This document shows positions 26,497 to 38,906 of a DNA stretch of 64,000 bases, piece by piece. The DNA lies in NCBI RefSeq assembly GCF_015354245.1, contig NZ_JADKYZ010000010.1, forward strand, positions 62,001 to 126,000. Reading direction: 5' to 3'. Source of the DNA: Diaphorobacter caeni (GTDB taxonomy: Bacteria; Pseudomonadota; Gammaproteobacteria; Burkholderiales; Burkholderiaceae_C). The notes beneath the pieces are model-generated. The model saw only the letters and a list, made by a program, of their open reading frames with translations. It was not told where the DNA came from and searched no databases. The translations under genes were made by a program, and so were the position numbers. Position 1 is the first letter of the stretch, and each line of letters opens with the position of its first letter.

Positions 26497-27342
26497 TCAA
26501 TTGCCCGGCTTCTGCGCCTGTTCGCATTCCACGTCGAACAGTTCGCGGTCCGCGAGCGAGGTGCCGATGCGCATCGCGCTCAGGCATCCACCCCAGATGC
26601 AGCCGGTGTCGAGCGCCAGCAGGTGAGGGCGGTTCACGAGGCCGAGCGTCGACCAATGGCCGAACGCGACCAGCGTGTCGGCCGTTCGGCGGCCGGGCAC
26701 GTCGAACCAGGGCATCAGGCCGTCGGGGGGCGTGGCGGCGCTCTCGGTGCTGTCGAAATCCATGACTCCGTCGCACGAACAGAAACGCAACCGGGTGAGC
26801 GCATTGATGATCACGCGCAGCCGGTCCGCTCCTCGCAGATCATCGCTCCAGCGGTCGGGCAGGTTGCCGTACATCTCCATCAGAAACGCGTACAGGTCCG
26901 GGCCCTGCAGCAACTGCCGCACTTCGTCGGCATAGGCCAGCGTGTCGTCGAAACTCCACTGCGGGAGCACGCCCGCATGCACCATGAGCATCCGCTCGCC
27001 GTTCAACGAGAACGAGCGCGCCAAGGGCTGGTGGCGCACCCATTCCAGCATCGCGTCGCGGTCTTTTGCGTCGAGCACGCTCGCCAGAGTGTCGCGGCGG
27101 GATGGATGGCGTGCGCCATGCGCTGCCGCCAGCAGGTGAAGGTCGTGATTGCCAAGGAGCGCGCGCACGCTGTCGCCCAGCTCCATCGCCCGGCGCAGAA
27201 CGCCCGCCGAGTCGGGTCCGCGATTGACGAGATCGCCCAGCAGATAAAGCGTGTCGCGACTGGCGGAAAAATCGATGCGTTCCAGCAGGCGTATGAAAGC
27301 GGCATGGCAACCTTGAATGTCGCCGATAAAGTAATTGGCCAT
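26497..27342 (-). CDS. apaH: Symmetrical bis(5'-nucleosyl)-tetraphosphatase
   Basis: A 281-residue PPP-family phosphoesterase that splits Ap4A to two ADP and removes stress-related dinucleotide caps. Metal motifs are GDIQGC (8-13), GDLVNRGPDS (about 37) and GNHDLH (about 64), with later VHAGVLPQW. Length is typical. It is monocistronic and convergent with apbE. Confidence 0.95.
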   Translation of the reverse strand: MANYFIGDIQGCHAAFIRLLERIDFSASRDTLYLLGDLVNRGPDSAGVLRRAMELGDSVRALLGNHDLHLLAAAHGARHPSRRDTLASVLDAKDRDAMLEWVRHQPLARSFSLNGERMLMVHAGVLPQWSFDDTLAYADEVRQLLQGPDLYAFLMEMYGNLPDRWSDDLRGADRLRVIINALTRLRFCSCDGVMDFDSTESAATPPDGLMPWFDVPGRRTADTLVAFGHWSTLGLVNRPHLLALDTGCIWGGCLSAMRIGTSLADRELFDVECEQAQKPGN

Positions 27343-27727
27343 GAAGTGGGAGTTCGTTGAGTGTCGGCAATGGGAACTTGGAACGAATTGTCTCTCAGGA
27401 TGACACTCTGGGATTCCTGTGTAAATAAGATCTTCGCTGGCCAGGCTTTCCAGGCGGGCGTGTCTGCGTGGTCAATTGACGGGACGAAGCTGGGTGTTAA
27501 TGCGCAGATTAGTAACGATCTGAATCAATGAGGAGGATCATTGCAGATGTCATGCATGAGCGGACTGCTCAGAACGGTGGATTTCAAATGGCATCCATAT
27601 GCTCCCCGTTTGTGCCTTGCCCGGCGTGCATGTAAAGAATCCGTGAATTTTCCCCATATTGAATGAGGGCGGGGTTTTGTTTATATAATCCCTCCACATT
27701 CATTAATTTCACTTGATTGGCACAACC
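27343..27727 (+). promoter_or_regulatory. Intergenic region with promoter of the H-NS gene
   Basis: No gene is seen in these 385 bases. It is AT-richer than its surroundings toward the right end, with a perfect TATAAT at 27684-27689 and TTGAAT at 27659-27664 (19-base spacing) about 40 bases before the H-NS start. The promoter assignment is by sequence only. Confidence 0.55.
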
Positions 27728-28027
27728 ATGACAGATAGCTACAAAGACCTTCTGAAGCAACGCGAAGACCTTGAAAAACGAATCAATGACGCGCGTCGCC
27801 AGGAGCTTTCGGCTGCAGTGGCGCAAGTGCGCAGTCTGGTGGCTGAATATGGCCTGACCGCTCAGGATGTTTTCCCTACAGGTCGCGGCTCGCGCGGCGC
27901 CTCCGCCACTTCGGGCGTGAAGGTTGCTCCCAAGTACCGCAACCCTGAAACCGGCGAGACATGGACTGGCCGCGGCAAGGCTCCCAAGTGGATTCAGAAC
28001 CAGGATCGCGAACAGTTCGCCATTTGA
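27728..28027 (+). CDS. H-NS family histone-like protein
   Basis: A 99-residue nucleoid protein. The N-terminal half (MTDSYKDLLKQREDLEKRIN) is a coiled-coil dimerisation region; the C-terminal half ends in the H-NS DNA-binding motif YRNPETGETWTGRGKAPKWI. Such proteins silence AT-rich, often acquired DNA. The start at 27728 is the first ATG of the family-like N-terminus, although no strong ribosome site precedes it. It is followed by a clear terminator. Confidence 0.95.
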   Translation: MTDSYKDLLKQREDLEKRINDARRQELSAAVAQVRSLVAEYGLTAQDVFPTGRGSRGASATSGVKVAPKYRNPETGETWTGRGKAPKWIQNQDREQFAI

Positions 28028-28106
28028 TTCGCTGAGTCAACCCCAGCAGGTCCGTTGCCGCGTCGCACGGGTTGGGGTGATTTGCCGGGATCTTCGATTC
28101 CAGAGA

Positions 28107-28136
28107 AAAAGTCCGCTTAATGCGGACTTTTCTTTT
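28107..28136 (+). terminator. Rho-independent terminator after H-NS gene
   Basis: Perfect stem AAAAGTCCGC/GCGGACTTTT with loop TTAAT, then CTTTT. The A-rich left side makes it usable in both directions. Confidence 0.85.
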
Positions 28137-28676
28137 GGTCAATTGCCGTGTGCCTCAATTATTGGCAATTCACGGCCTATGGGTTTCGATTGAATGCGGA
28201 CTGCGCCATTGTGGGTATTGCTTATCTCCAAGGTGGTGCTGGCTGTGTTAGTGCATGGCGGGTGGGCGACAGCGGTGCAATGCCGATGTCATTTTCGGAT
28301 CTTCCATCAATGCTATATGGGAAGTCTGGTTAACTTTTCTGATTGAACTTTGGAGGTGTTTCTGAATCGGCCGTGCTCATGGGAACCATTCGATTCGTGA
28401 TATCCCATTGGAGATGGACACCCCTGCCAATTGATTTGGAACATGGAACTTTCAAGCGCTTGCATTGAGTGGGCGTGCACTCGTTTGCAATCCGATTTTC
28501 ACGATTCATGTAGGGGCTTGCCGGATATCGGGCATTGCGAGCCCCGCTAAACGCTTGTCGGAAAAGGTTTTTTGAACGGACAGGCCTGCGCCGTCACACG
28601 GTTATTTTCGTGCGATGGCGAAACATCGCGGTGACTGCCAGAATGTGAGCTGACGACTTCAAATGGAGCCCCCACC
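28137..28676. other. Gene-free region upstream of acnA
   Basis: About 540 bases without a supportable gene. It has moderate AT content and holds one hairpin with GGGGCT/AGCCCC arms near 28512-28545. It should contain the acnA promoter. A short plus-strand reading frame at 28148-28333 was not accepted. Confidence 0.5.
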
Positions 28677-31589
<2,913 letters not shown>

Positions 31590-31690
31590 GCCGGCCGGGT
31601 TTCGCTTCCTTTCTTGATCTTCCTCCCGCTTGGCGGGGGAGGGTTGGGGGCTGGTGTTCGGTTTCCATGTCTGCTTCTGCTCGTTTGTTG

Positions 31691-31880
31691 GGGGCGGAGG
31701 CCGGGACTGCCCCCGGCGGGGCAATCACTTTTTGCTTGCGCGCAAAAAAGTAATCAAAAACGCGCTTTCAATACCTGCGGCAAAACTCTCTGCGCGACTG
31801 CGTCGCTCCGTTCAAACAGCTTGCCGCAAGTCAGTCTGAAGAGGTGTTTGCGGCACTTCGCTGCGCTCGTGCCGGGGGCT
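31691..31880. repeat. Half copy 5 of MITE-like element
   Basis: The 352-base gap after acnA holds one arm: GC-rich end, a near-copy of the ACTTTTTGC/GCAAAAA hairpin near 31728, the CGCGCTTTCAATACC arm and GGCACTTCGCTGCGCTCGTGCC. The centre and second arm are absent. It may end acnA transcription. Confidence 0.8.
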
Positions 31881-31941
31881 CGCGCTTGCGCTCGCTACTC
31901 CTTCATTTGTCCTATTTTTCGCTTGCGATTGCAATCGCGGC

Positions 31942-32943
31942 ATGCACCAAAACTTGTTGATGGATGACGGATCGTCTAGCGATGTGTCGCGGCGCGTGGC
32001 TGGGTGTTTGTTGGGCGGGGCGTTGGGGGATGCGCAGGGGGCACCGTTTGAGGGTGGGTGGCTGGAGCGTGGGCTGTGGGGCGTGATCGGGCGCACGCGT
32101 GCGGGTGAGATGCGTTTCACCGATGACACGCAGATGAGCATCGATCTTGCCGAGTCGTTGTTGGCCTGCGACGGATTTGTGGCGGATGACGTGGCCGCGC
32201 GGTTTGCCGGGAGCTATGTCTGGCACCGGGGCTATGGGCCGGGGGCGGCGAAGCTGCTTCGGAAGATCCGCGCCGGCATGCCGTGGCAGCGGGCGAATGT
32301 GGCGGTGTTCAGGCAGGGGTCATGGGGGAATGGCGGTGCGATGCGTGCGCATGTGGCCGTACTGTTTGGCTTGGCCGATGACGCGAGCGGCGCGGCTGCG
32401 GTTGAACTGGCGCGGGCCCAGGCCGGAATCACGCACGGGCATGTGCGGGCGCAGGATGGAGCGGCGTTGGTGGCTGCCGCGGTGATTCGGGCACTGGATG
32501 GTGGGGGTGAATCGATCCGTGGGGCTGATGGACTGGATGCTGTGGTGGCGCTGGCCGGTCTGCGTGAGCCCTCGGAGTGGAGCAGCAAGCTCGATCATGT
32601 GCAGCGCTGGCTGGATTTGCCTTTGCATCTTCAGCCTGGGCCTCGCTCGGTGCGCGCCCAGCTTGGCAACGGGATTTCGGCGGTGGACTCTTGCCTGACG
32701 GCCGTCTACATCGCGGCGCGGTTTGTTCGTGAGGACTTCCTGTTGATGCTCGACTTCATTCGAAGGCTGGGTGGCGATGTGGACACCATCGGGGCCATGG
32801 CGGGTGGCATTTGGGGTGCGGCCCGTGGTGACTTGGCCTTGCCATCGGAAGCCATGGCGCGGTTGGAGGGCGCGGCTCGGTTGCGAACCATTGCCGGGGG
32901 ACTGTCGGCTCGGCTGGCGGGCGCGGGCCCAGTATCGACCTGA
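31942..32943 (+). CDS. ADP-ribosylglycohydrolase family protein
   Basis: About 333 residues of the DraG/ARH fold. Magnesium-site motifs are GCLLGGALGDAQGAPFEGG, FTDDTQMSIDLAESL, GSWGNGGAMR and the C-terminal GGDVDTIGAMAGGIWGA. Members remove ADP-ribose from proteins, nucleic acids or small molecules. No ADP-ribosyltransferase or nitrogenase genes are nearby, so the substrate is unknown. The first codons run directly out of the preceding repeat remnant, and a start at the MDDGSSSD methionine (31960) is also possible. Confidence 0.88.
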   Translation: MHQNLLMDDGSSSDVSRRVAGCLLGGALGDAQGAPFEGGWLERGLWGVIGRTRAGEMRFTDDTQMSIDLAESLLACDGFVADDVAARFAGSYVWHRGYGPGAAKLLRKIRAGMPWQRANVAVFRQGSWGNGGAMRAHVAVLFGLADDASGAAAVELARAQAGITHGHVRAQDGAALVAAAVIRALDGGGESIRGADGLDAVVALAGLREPSEWSSKLDHVQRWLDLPLHLQPGPRSVRAQLGNGISAVDSCLTAVYIAARFVREDFLLMLDFIRRLGGDVDTIGAMAGGIWGAARGDLALPSEAMARLEGAARLRTIAGGLSARLAGAGPVST

Positions 32944-33004
32944 ATCAGGCGACTATTTCCATTCTGTTTGTCTTCCCTTGCGTAGCCACATCACAATCCT
33001 GTCC

Positions 33005-34213
33005 ATGCAAAAACAGATTCTGGTGGCCGGAGGCGGTATTGGTGGGCTGGCGGCGGCGTTGGCGGCGGAGATTGCGGGGTGGGAGGTGCGGCTGTTCGAG
33101 CGCGCGCCTGCGTTTTCCGAGGTGGGTGCGGGGGTGCAGATCGGACCGAACGTGGTGCGCCGGCTGCAGGCCTGGGGGCTGCATCGCGAGTTGCAGGCGG
33201 TGGCGGCGTTCCCGGATCGGCTGCAGGTGCGCAGCGCGGTCTCGGGCGGCGAGCTGGCGGCGTTGCCGCTCGGGGCTTCCGTGATTGCGCGTTACGGGGC
33301 GGCCTATGCGACGATCCACCGGGCCGATCTGCACGCGCTGCTGCTCAACGCGGTGAAGCACCGGCCCACCGTGCATCTCAATCTGGATCAGTCGGTGGAG
33401 CACCATCAGCAGGGCGATGGTGTGGTCACCGTGCGGTTGAAGGACGGGACTTTGGTCGAAGGGGATGCGCTGATCGGCGCGGACGGGCTGCGCAGTGGCA
33501 CGCGGGCGCGTTTGCTGGGAGAGACGGCCACGCGCAGCTCGGGGCATCTCGCTTATCGCGCGGTGGTGCGGCAGGCGGATCTGCCGCAGGCGCTGCGCAC
33601 GCAGCAGGTCACCGCTTGGCTGGGGCCTCGGCTGCATGTGGTGCAGTATCCGCTGCGTCGGGGCGAGCTCATGAACGTGGTGGCGATCCGGCATGGCGAG
33701 GCGCCAGCCGATCTGGATCACTGGGACCATGCGGCGAACGCAGGCGATCTGGAATCCGCGCTGTCGCAGACCTGCGCGCCTTTGCAGGAGCTGATCCGCG
33801 CGGTGCCGTCAGTCAGCGGCGGATGGCGGCTGTGGCCACTGTCGGATCGCCCCCCGGTGCGCGGACCGCAGGAGATGGCGCAGGGGCTTGTTGCCCTGCT
33901 GGGCGACGCGGCGCACCCGATGCGGCCGTATCTCGCGCAGGGCGCGGGCATGGCCATCGAGGATGCGGCGGAGCTGCAGCGGGCGTTGTCCATGCACGAC
34001 CTGGAGGTCGATCTGCGTCTTCGCCGCTATGCGCTCAACCGCTGGCAACGCAATGCACGCGTGCAGGAGCGCTCGCGGCGCAATGGCCGGATTTTTCACG
34101 CCACGGGCTTTGTGCGTTTCGGGCGCGACATGTCGCTGCGGCTGCTTGGAGAGCGGCTGCTGGATGTGCCATGGCTGTATCGCGGTGATGGTGCGGGGGT
34201 CAGTCAGCTTTGA
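33005..34213 (+). CDS. FAD-dependent aromatic-ring monooxygenase-like protein
   Basis: A 402-residue class A flavin monooxygenase (salicylate or 6-hydroxynicotinate hydroxylase-like). FAD motifs are VAGGGIGGLAAALAAE (7-22), the DG motif GADGLRSGTRA, and LLGDAAHPMRPYLAQGAGMA. It would hydroxylate an aromatic acid using NAD(P)H and oxygen; the substrate cannot be read from sequence. The ATG at 33005 begins the dinucleotide fold. It converges with, and overlaps by 10 bases, an MFS transporter gene that may import its substrate or be unrelated. Confidence 0.85.
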   Translation: MQKQILVAGGGIGGLAAALAAEIAGWEVRLFERAPAFSEVGAGVQIGPNVVRRLQAWGLHRELQAVAAFPDRLQVRSAVSGGELAALPLGASVIARYGAAYATIHRADLHALLLNAVKHRPTVHLNLDQSVEHHQQGDGVVTVRLKDGTLVEGDALIGADGLRSGTRARLLGETATRSSGHLAYRAVVRQADLPQALRTQQVTAWLGPRLHVVQYPLRRGELMNVVAIRHGEAPADLDHWDHAANAGDLESALSQTCAPLQELIRAVPSVSGGWRLWPLSDRPPVRGPQEMAQGLVALLGDAAHPMRPYLAQGAGMAIEDAAELQRALSMHDLEVDLRLRRYALNRWQRNARVQERSRRNGRIFHATGFVRFGRDMSLRLLGERLLDVPWLYRGDGAGVSQL

Positions 34214-35484
34214 GGCTGTTGCAGCGCGGTCGACGGCCCGGGCGGTGAGGGCAGCAGCGTGAACGCCAGCGCGGCCAGCACCAGCAGTGCGGCGATGCCG
34301 TACATCACCGGGCCGAAGGGCTCCAGCCCCCGAGCCTCGGCCAAGGACGCGATGAGGCCGGTGAACCATTGCATGGCCGCGATGCCGAGGAACATCGCCA
34401 TGGTGAAGGCCGCCATCGCGCGACCGGTGAGGGCTGCGGGATAGGCGTTGCGCACGTCGGCGTATTGCAGGATCAGATAGCCTGAGAGAAAACCGACGGC
34501 GAGCGCGGCCGCGATGTTGCTCCATGCGTCGTGCGAAATGCCGATGACTGCGAACAACGCGGCGAAGAGCATGGTGCAGACCACCAGCCACCGCCTGCGG
34601 TGCGCGGGGCCGGGATCGAGGCGGCCAAATGCCATCGGACCGCAGAGCGCGACAAGTGACAGCACGAGCGCGACGTTGCCGCTTTGCACCAGCGTGAAGC
34701 CATAACGGCTGATCAACAGCGGCCCCAGCCAGAGACCGCGCAGGCTGATGAAGGCCGCGTAACAGACAAAGCCCAGCGCGACGATGCCCCAAGTGTGCGG
34801 AATCATGAACAGCGAGCCAAAGCGCGCCACGGCCTCGCCGATGCTTTCCTTGCGCACTTCGGCGCCCGCGGGCGGAGCTGGCTCGTGCACCGTGCGCCAG
34901 ATGCAGAGCCAGGCGACGGCCGACATCACGGCCAGCACCGTGAAGGCCATGCGCCAGCTTGTGCTCTGTACCAACCATGCGAGCGGCGTGCCGGTGAACA
35001 GCATGCCCAGTGTGCCGACCGTCATCGCGATGCCCGACACCGAAGCGAATCGGGACGCCGGAAAATGCCGCGAGATGAATACCGTGCAGGCGAGAAACGC
35101 GGGCGAACAGCCGATGCCGATGAGCGCCTGACCGATCAGCAGCACTCCGTAACCCGGTGCAGTCGCTGAGATCGCTGCGCCGAGGATGGCGAGCGGCGAG
35201 GCCAGCAGCACCGTACGGCGCACGCCCCAGAGATCGATGGCGATGCCCATGAACAGCTGCATCGCACCGAACATGAGATGAAAGCTGCCAGCGAAAATGC
35301 CCAGTGCCTGCGGGGAAAGGCCCAGCTCGCTGGACAGTGGCGCTGCCAGAATTGCGGCGACGGTGCGATAGGCGTTGCTCAGCGCAAAGCCCGCGGTGAG
35401 CGCGAGCAGCATGGCCCAGACGGCGGTTGCGGGGCCTGGGGCTTGGGTCGGTTCGGGCGTTGGATTGGTCATGGGTTGCGACAT
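34204..35484 (-). CDS. MFS transporter
   Basis: About 426 residues with 12 predicted membrane helices, the first WAMLLALTAGFALSNAYRTVAAIL. A motif-A-like loop, GIAIDLWGVRRTVLLASPLA, lies between helices 2 and 3. Family members move organic anions, drugs or nutrients; no substrate can be given. ATG at 35484 (MSQPMTNP) follows GGGGGCTGGC; an in-frame start 42 bases upstream exists. The 3' end overlaps the convergent monooxygenase gene by 10 bases. Confidence 0.85.
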   Translation of the reverse strand: MSQPMTNPTPEPTQAPGPATAVWAMLLALTAGFALSNAYRTVAAILAAPLSSELGLSPQALGIFAGSFHLMFGAMQLFMGIAIDLWGVRRTVLLASPLAILGAAISATAPGYGVLLIGQALIGIGCSPAFLACTVFISRHFPASRFASVSGIAMTVGTLGMLFTGTPLAWLVQSTSWRMAFTVLAVMSAVAWLCIWRTVHEPAPPAGAEVRKESIGEAVARFGSLFMIPHTWGIVALGFVCYAAFISLRGLWLGPLLISRYGFTLVQSGNVALVLSLVALCGPMAFGRLDPGPAHRRRWLVVCTMLFAALFAVIGISHDAWSNIAAALAVGFLSGYLILQYADVRNAYPAALTGRAMAAFTMAMFLGIAAMQWFTGLIASLAEARGLEPFGPVMYGIAALLVLAALAFTLLPSPPGPSTALQQPQS

Positions 35485-35625
35485 TGCCAGCCCCCGCATT
35501 GGGGGCATGCAGGCAGTGTGCTGCAATTGCTTACGTTCCGCATGAGGCTATACGCTTGGTGCAGGGGCTTTTTGTAACCTGAACCGCACATAATCAGCAC
35601 CTTCGCCTGAATTCTGGATATCAAC

Positions 35626-36459
35626 GTGGATCTGCTTTTATTGCTCAAGGCCGCCATCATGGGTGTGGTCGAGGGGCTGACCGAATTCCTTCCCATCTCT
35701 TCTACCGGTCATTTGATTCTTGCGGGCGCGCTGCTCGGCTTTCATGGCGAGAAAGCGAAAGTTTTCGACATCGCGATCCAGACGGGGGCGATCTTCGCGG
35801 TCATCCTCGTCTACTGGGAGCGCATCAAGTCCACCATCGTCGAGCTGCCCACCGAGCGCCGCGCGCAGAAGTTCGCGCTCAACGTGCTCGTCGGTTTTCT
35901 GCCTGCAGTGGTGCTGGCGCTGATTTTCGGCAAGTTCATCAAGGCCCACCTGTTCACGCCCACCGTGGTCGCGACGACGTTCATTCTGGGGGGCTTCATC
36001 ATCCTCTGGGCCGAAAAGCGCAGCGCGGGCGGAACCGTCGCGCGCGTGAACTCGGTGGACGAGATGACGGTGATGGACGCATTCAAAGTCGGTCTGGTGC
36101 AGTGCCTTGCGATGATTCCGGGCACGAGCCGCAGTGGCGCGACGATCATCGGAGGCATGTTTCTCGGCCTTTCGCGCAAGACGGCCACTGATTTTTCTTT
36201 CTTTCTGGCGATTCCCACGCTGATCGGTGCGGGCGTCTACAGCCTGTACAAGGAGCGGGCGCTGCTTTCCACTGCCGACATTCCGTTGTTTGCCGTGGGG
36301 CTGGTGTTTTCGTTCATCAGTGCGTGGCTGTGCGTGCGGTGGTTGCTGAAGTACATCAGCTCGAACAGCTTTGTGCCGTTTGCTTATTACCGGATTGTGT
36401 TTGGTGTGATCGTTTTGATCACTGCTTGGACTGGGGTGGTTTCTTGGTCTGAGGCTTGA
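35626..36459 (+). CDS. uppP: Undecaprenyl-diphosphatase UppP/BacA
   Basis: A 277-residue inner-membrane phosphatase that recycles undecaprenyl pyrophosphate for cell-wall synthesis and gives bacitracin tolerance. The signatures [17 protein letters not shown] and [13 protein letters not shown] are present, with about eight helices. The start codon is GTG at 35626; the family N-terminus fits ([20 protein letters not shown]). A full inverted-repeat element follows directly. Confidence 0.96.
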   Translation: MDLLLLLKAAIMGVVEGLTEFLPISSTGHLILAGALLGFHGEKAKVFDIAIQTGAIFAVILVYWERIKSTIVELPTERRAQKFALNVLVGFLPAVVLALIFGKFIKAHLFTPTVVATTFILGGFIILWAEKRSAGGTVARVNSVDEMTVMDAFKVGLVQCLAMIPGTSRSGATIIGGMFLGLSRKTATDFSFFLAIPTLIGAGVYSLYKERALLSTADIPLFAVGLVFSFISAWLCVRWLLKYISSNSFVPFAYYRIVFGVIVLITAWTGVVSWSEA

Positions 36460-36480
36460 TTTTTTTCTGTTCTTGGTTTG

Positions 36481-36981
36481 AGGGCGGAGGCCGGGTCTCG
36501 CCCCGGCGGGCGAGTAACTTTTCGCTTGCGCGCGAAAAGTCACCAAAAGCGCGCTTTGAATGCGGGGTCACGCGGCAGAACTCACTGCGCGACTGCGTCG
36601 CTTCGTTCGGACAACCGCCGCGAGCTAGTGCTTAACTAAGAGGTATTTGCGGCACTTCGCTTCGCTCGTGCCGGGGTGCTTGCTGAGTTGGGTTAGGCGG
36701 CAAATGCCCACTGCTCTTTTGAGCGACGGTGATCCAACGAGCCAATCAAAATCGTGCAGCACTGGCGCACCAGCATCTCGCGAAGTCGCGAGATGCCCGG
36801 CACGAGCGAAGCAAAGTGCCGAACACACCTCTTATGAAATATCTAGCTCGCGGCGGTTGCCCGAGCGGCGCGCGCAGCGCAAAGCGAGTTCTGCCGCGGG
36901 TATTGAAAGCGCGTTTTGGGTTACTTTTTGCGCGCAAGCAAAAAGTGACTCCGCCGCCGGGCGGAACTCCCGGCCTCTGCC
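36481..36981 (-). repeat. Full copy 3 of MITE-like element, reversed
   Basis: Fills the 550-base gap between uppP and the hydrolase gene. It has GC-rich ends, two inverted arms and both hairpin types. Its centre, including the hairpin at about 36777-36800, reads as the reverse complement of copies 1 and 2, so it is inserted in the other orientation. No gene was accepted. Confidence 0.85.
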
Positions 36982-37009
36982 CTCAACAAGGCAGCAATAA
37001 GATGCCCCA

Positions 37010-37837
37010 TCACCCCCGAAGCACCACCTCGGCCAGATTGCGCAAAGAAGCCTCCACCGCAGCCGCCGTGGTATGCGGTTGCTCCATAGGGAACAGATGA
37101 CTGCCGTCGATCATCATGATGCGCCCTGCCGTGACGCGCTGGGTGAGCGCCATGCCCACCTGACGCATCTCCACCGACTCCAGACCACCGATGAAGGCCG
37201 CCGGGCATTGCAGCGGGTGCTTCTTCAGCAGCGGGGCGAGGTTGTGGGGCAGGGTGTTGTAGATCGCCGTTTCCACCGCGCGGTCAAAGGCGAGGACCCG
37301 TTTCCCGGCGCTGTCGACCAAGCCGTGCGTCACGTAGTCCCACAGCACGCGCTCGTCCCAGCGGGCGAAGGCTTTCTTGTGGCGGAAGTGATCAAAGGCT
37401 TCCTGTGTGGAGGCCCAGGTGTTGCGGCGGGCGCGGCTGATCTTGCCGGGAGAGAGCGAGCCCACGACCTGCGCGCGCTTGACCATGTTGACGGCGCTGG
37501 CGCGCCAGCCGCTGAGGATGGGGGAGTCCAGAAGCTGTGCACCGCAGGCGAGGTCGGGGTGGCGTGCGGCGGTCATGAGGCTCAGGATGCCGCCCAGCGA
37601 GTGGCCCACGAGGTAGACCTTCTGCCCCGTGCGCTCGACCTGTTCACCCGCGAAGTCGGCCAGTTGCTGGACCAGATGAGGCCAGTTGTTGGTGACTTGG
37701 TAGCGTTCCTCATGGCCGAACCGGTCGACCGCGCTCACGTCGAAGCCGCGTTGGCGCAGGTCGTTCAGCAGCACGTTGTAGGTGCCGCCGGGGAAGCTGT
37801 TGCCGTGCGAGAAGACGATGGCGGGGCGGTTGGGCAT
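37010..37837 (-). CDS. Alpha/beta hydrolase
   Basis: About 275 residues with an early oxyanion segment FSHGNSFPGGTYNVLL, nucleophile elbow GHSLGG and a late catalytic histidine in DGSHLFPME. This is an esterase/lipase-like fold; the substrate is unknown. ATG at 37837 (MPNRPAIV) is chosen; in-frame sequence further upstream covers AGC/AAG-rich tandem repeats and looks non-coding. The gene lies 87 bases downstream of the Anbu gene and could share its transcript. Confidence 0.85.
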   Translation of the reverse strand: MPNRPAIVFSHGNSFPGGTYNVLLNDLRQRGFDVSAVDRFGHEERYQVTNNWPHLVQQLADFAGEQVERTGQKVYLVGHSLGGILSLMTAARHPDLACGAQLLDSPILSGWRASAVNMVKRAQVVGSLSPGKISRARRNTWASTQEAFDHFRHKKAFARWDERVLWDYVTHGLVDSAGKRVLAFDRAVETAIYNTLPHNLAPLLKKHPLQCPAAFIGGLESVEMRQVGMALTQRVTAGRIMMIDGSHLFPMEQPHTTAAAVEASLRNLAEVVLRG

Positions 37838-37924
37838 GGGTGGTCTGCTGGTCTCTTGTGGGGTTCTGTCTGTGCGAGTGAGCGAGCAAGCAATCAAGTA
37901 AGCAAGCAAGCGCGCAGGCTTTGC

Positions 37925-38752
37925 TCAGACCAGCTTTTCGTCGGGGCCGGTGATCTTCTTGAGGTGCTGGTTGCGGTGCGGCTCCACGCGGATCGGCACT
38001 TCGGTGATGCCGCCGTTCCACGCAGGGTCTTCGATGCTGTCGAACACCTGGCGCAGACGCTCGCCCCAGGTTTCGTGGACCATGCGGAAGTAGGGGTTGT
38101 ATTCGTCGATGCAAACAATCTTGTCCGATGCGAATTGGCCCTCTTCGTAGACCACCAGATCGAGCGGCAGACCGACCGAAAGGTTGGACTTGAGCGTGCT
38201 GTCCATGGACACGAGCGCGCACTTGGCGGCTTCGTCGAGCGGCGTTTCGGGGTTGATCACGCGGTCGAGCACGGGCTTGCCGTACTTGGATTCACCGACC
38301 TGGAAGTAGGGCGTCTCGGCGGTGGCCTCGATGAAGTTGCCGGCCGAATAGACCTGAAAGAGGCGCATGCCTTCGCCCAAGATCTGGCCGCCGATGATCA
38401 TCGACACGTTGAAGTCCACGCCCGAGCGCTGCAGCGCCTCGCCGTCGCGTTCGTACACGCGGCGCACGGCCGCGCCCAGCACGCGGGCGACGTCGAACAT
38501 GCTTCTGGCGTTCCAGATGGTGATGGGCTCCTCGTCGTCGTGCGCGCGCAGCTTGGTGACCTGCAGGATTTCGCGCACGGACTGGGAGATGCTCAGGTTG
38601 CCCGCGGACAGCAGCACCATGAAGCGGTCGCCCGTCTTTTCATAGACCATCATCTTGCGGAAGGAGCTGATCTGGTCGAGGCCCGCATTGGTGCGGGAGT
38701 CGGAGAGAAAAACCAGCCCGGCGTTGAGCTTGATGGCGACGCAGTACGTCAT
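37925..38752 (-). CDS. Anbu-type proteasome-related peptidase
   Basis: A 275-residue Ntn-hydrolase of the bacterial proteasome-homologue (Anbu) family. The N-terminus MTYCVAIKLNAGLVFLSDSR has Thr2, expected to become the N-terminal nucleophile after Met removal, followed by TNAGLDQISSFRKM typical of Anbu. These proteins form large self-assembled rings; their substrates are unsettled. Family members are often near transglutaminase-like, alpha-E and ATP-grasp genes; none is visible here. It is divergent from the efflux operon at 38907. Confidence 0.9.
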   Translation of the reverse strand: MTYCVAIKLNAGLVFLSDSRTNAGLDQISSFRKMMVYEKTGDRFMVLLSAGNLSISQSVREILQVTKLRAHDDEEPITIWNARSMFDVARVLGAAVRRVYERDGEALQRSGVDFNVSMIIGGQILGEGMRLFQVYSAGNFIEATAETPYFQVGESKYGKPVLDRVINPETPLDEAAKCALVSMDSTLKSNLSVGLPLDLVVYEEGQFASDKIVCIDEYNPYFRMVHETWGERLRQVFDSIEDPAWNGGITEVPIRVEPHRNQHLKKITGPDEKLV

Positions 38753-38906
38753 AACAGTGCAGAAATAGAAAATCGGAAAACGACAAGTGTAGTCGGCCCG
38801 CACTTTGAGCGTCTGCCGCGTCGACAAAACGGAAACTGGCGGTTAACCAATGGTTTACAGCGCGTGGCTATCATTCGCCCAGAATCGTCTCCTTCCCAAG
38901 GCACAC

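Noticed and set aside
28148..28333. Short plus-strand frame in the acnA upstream region
   Set aside because: No ribosome site, no recognisable composition and no context support.
37876..37915. AAGC-type tandem repeat upstream of the alpha/beta hydrolase as a phase-variation site
   Set aside because: The units are irregular and the likely start at 37837 lies downstream, so frame switching is not indicated.
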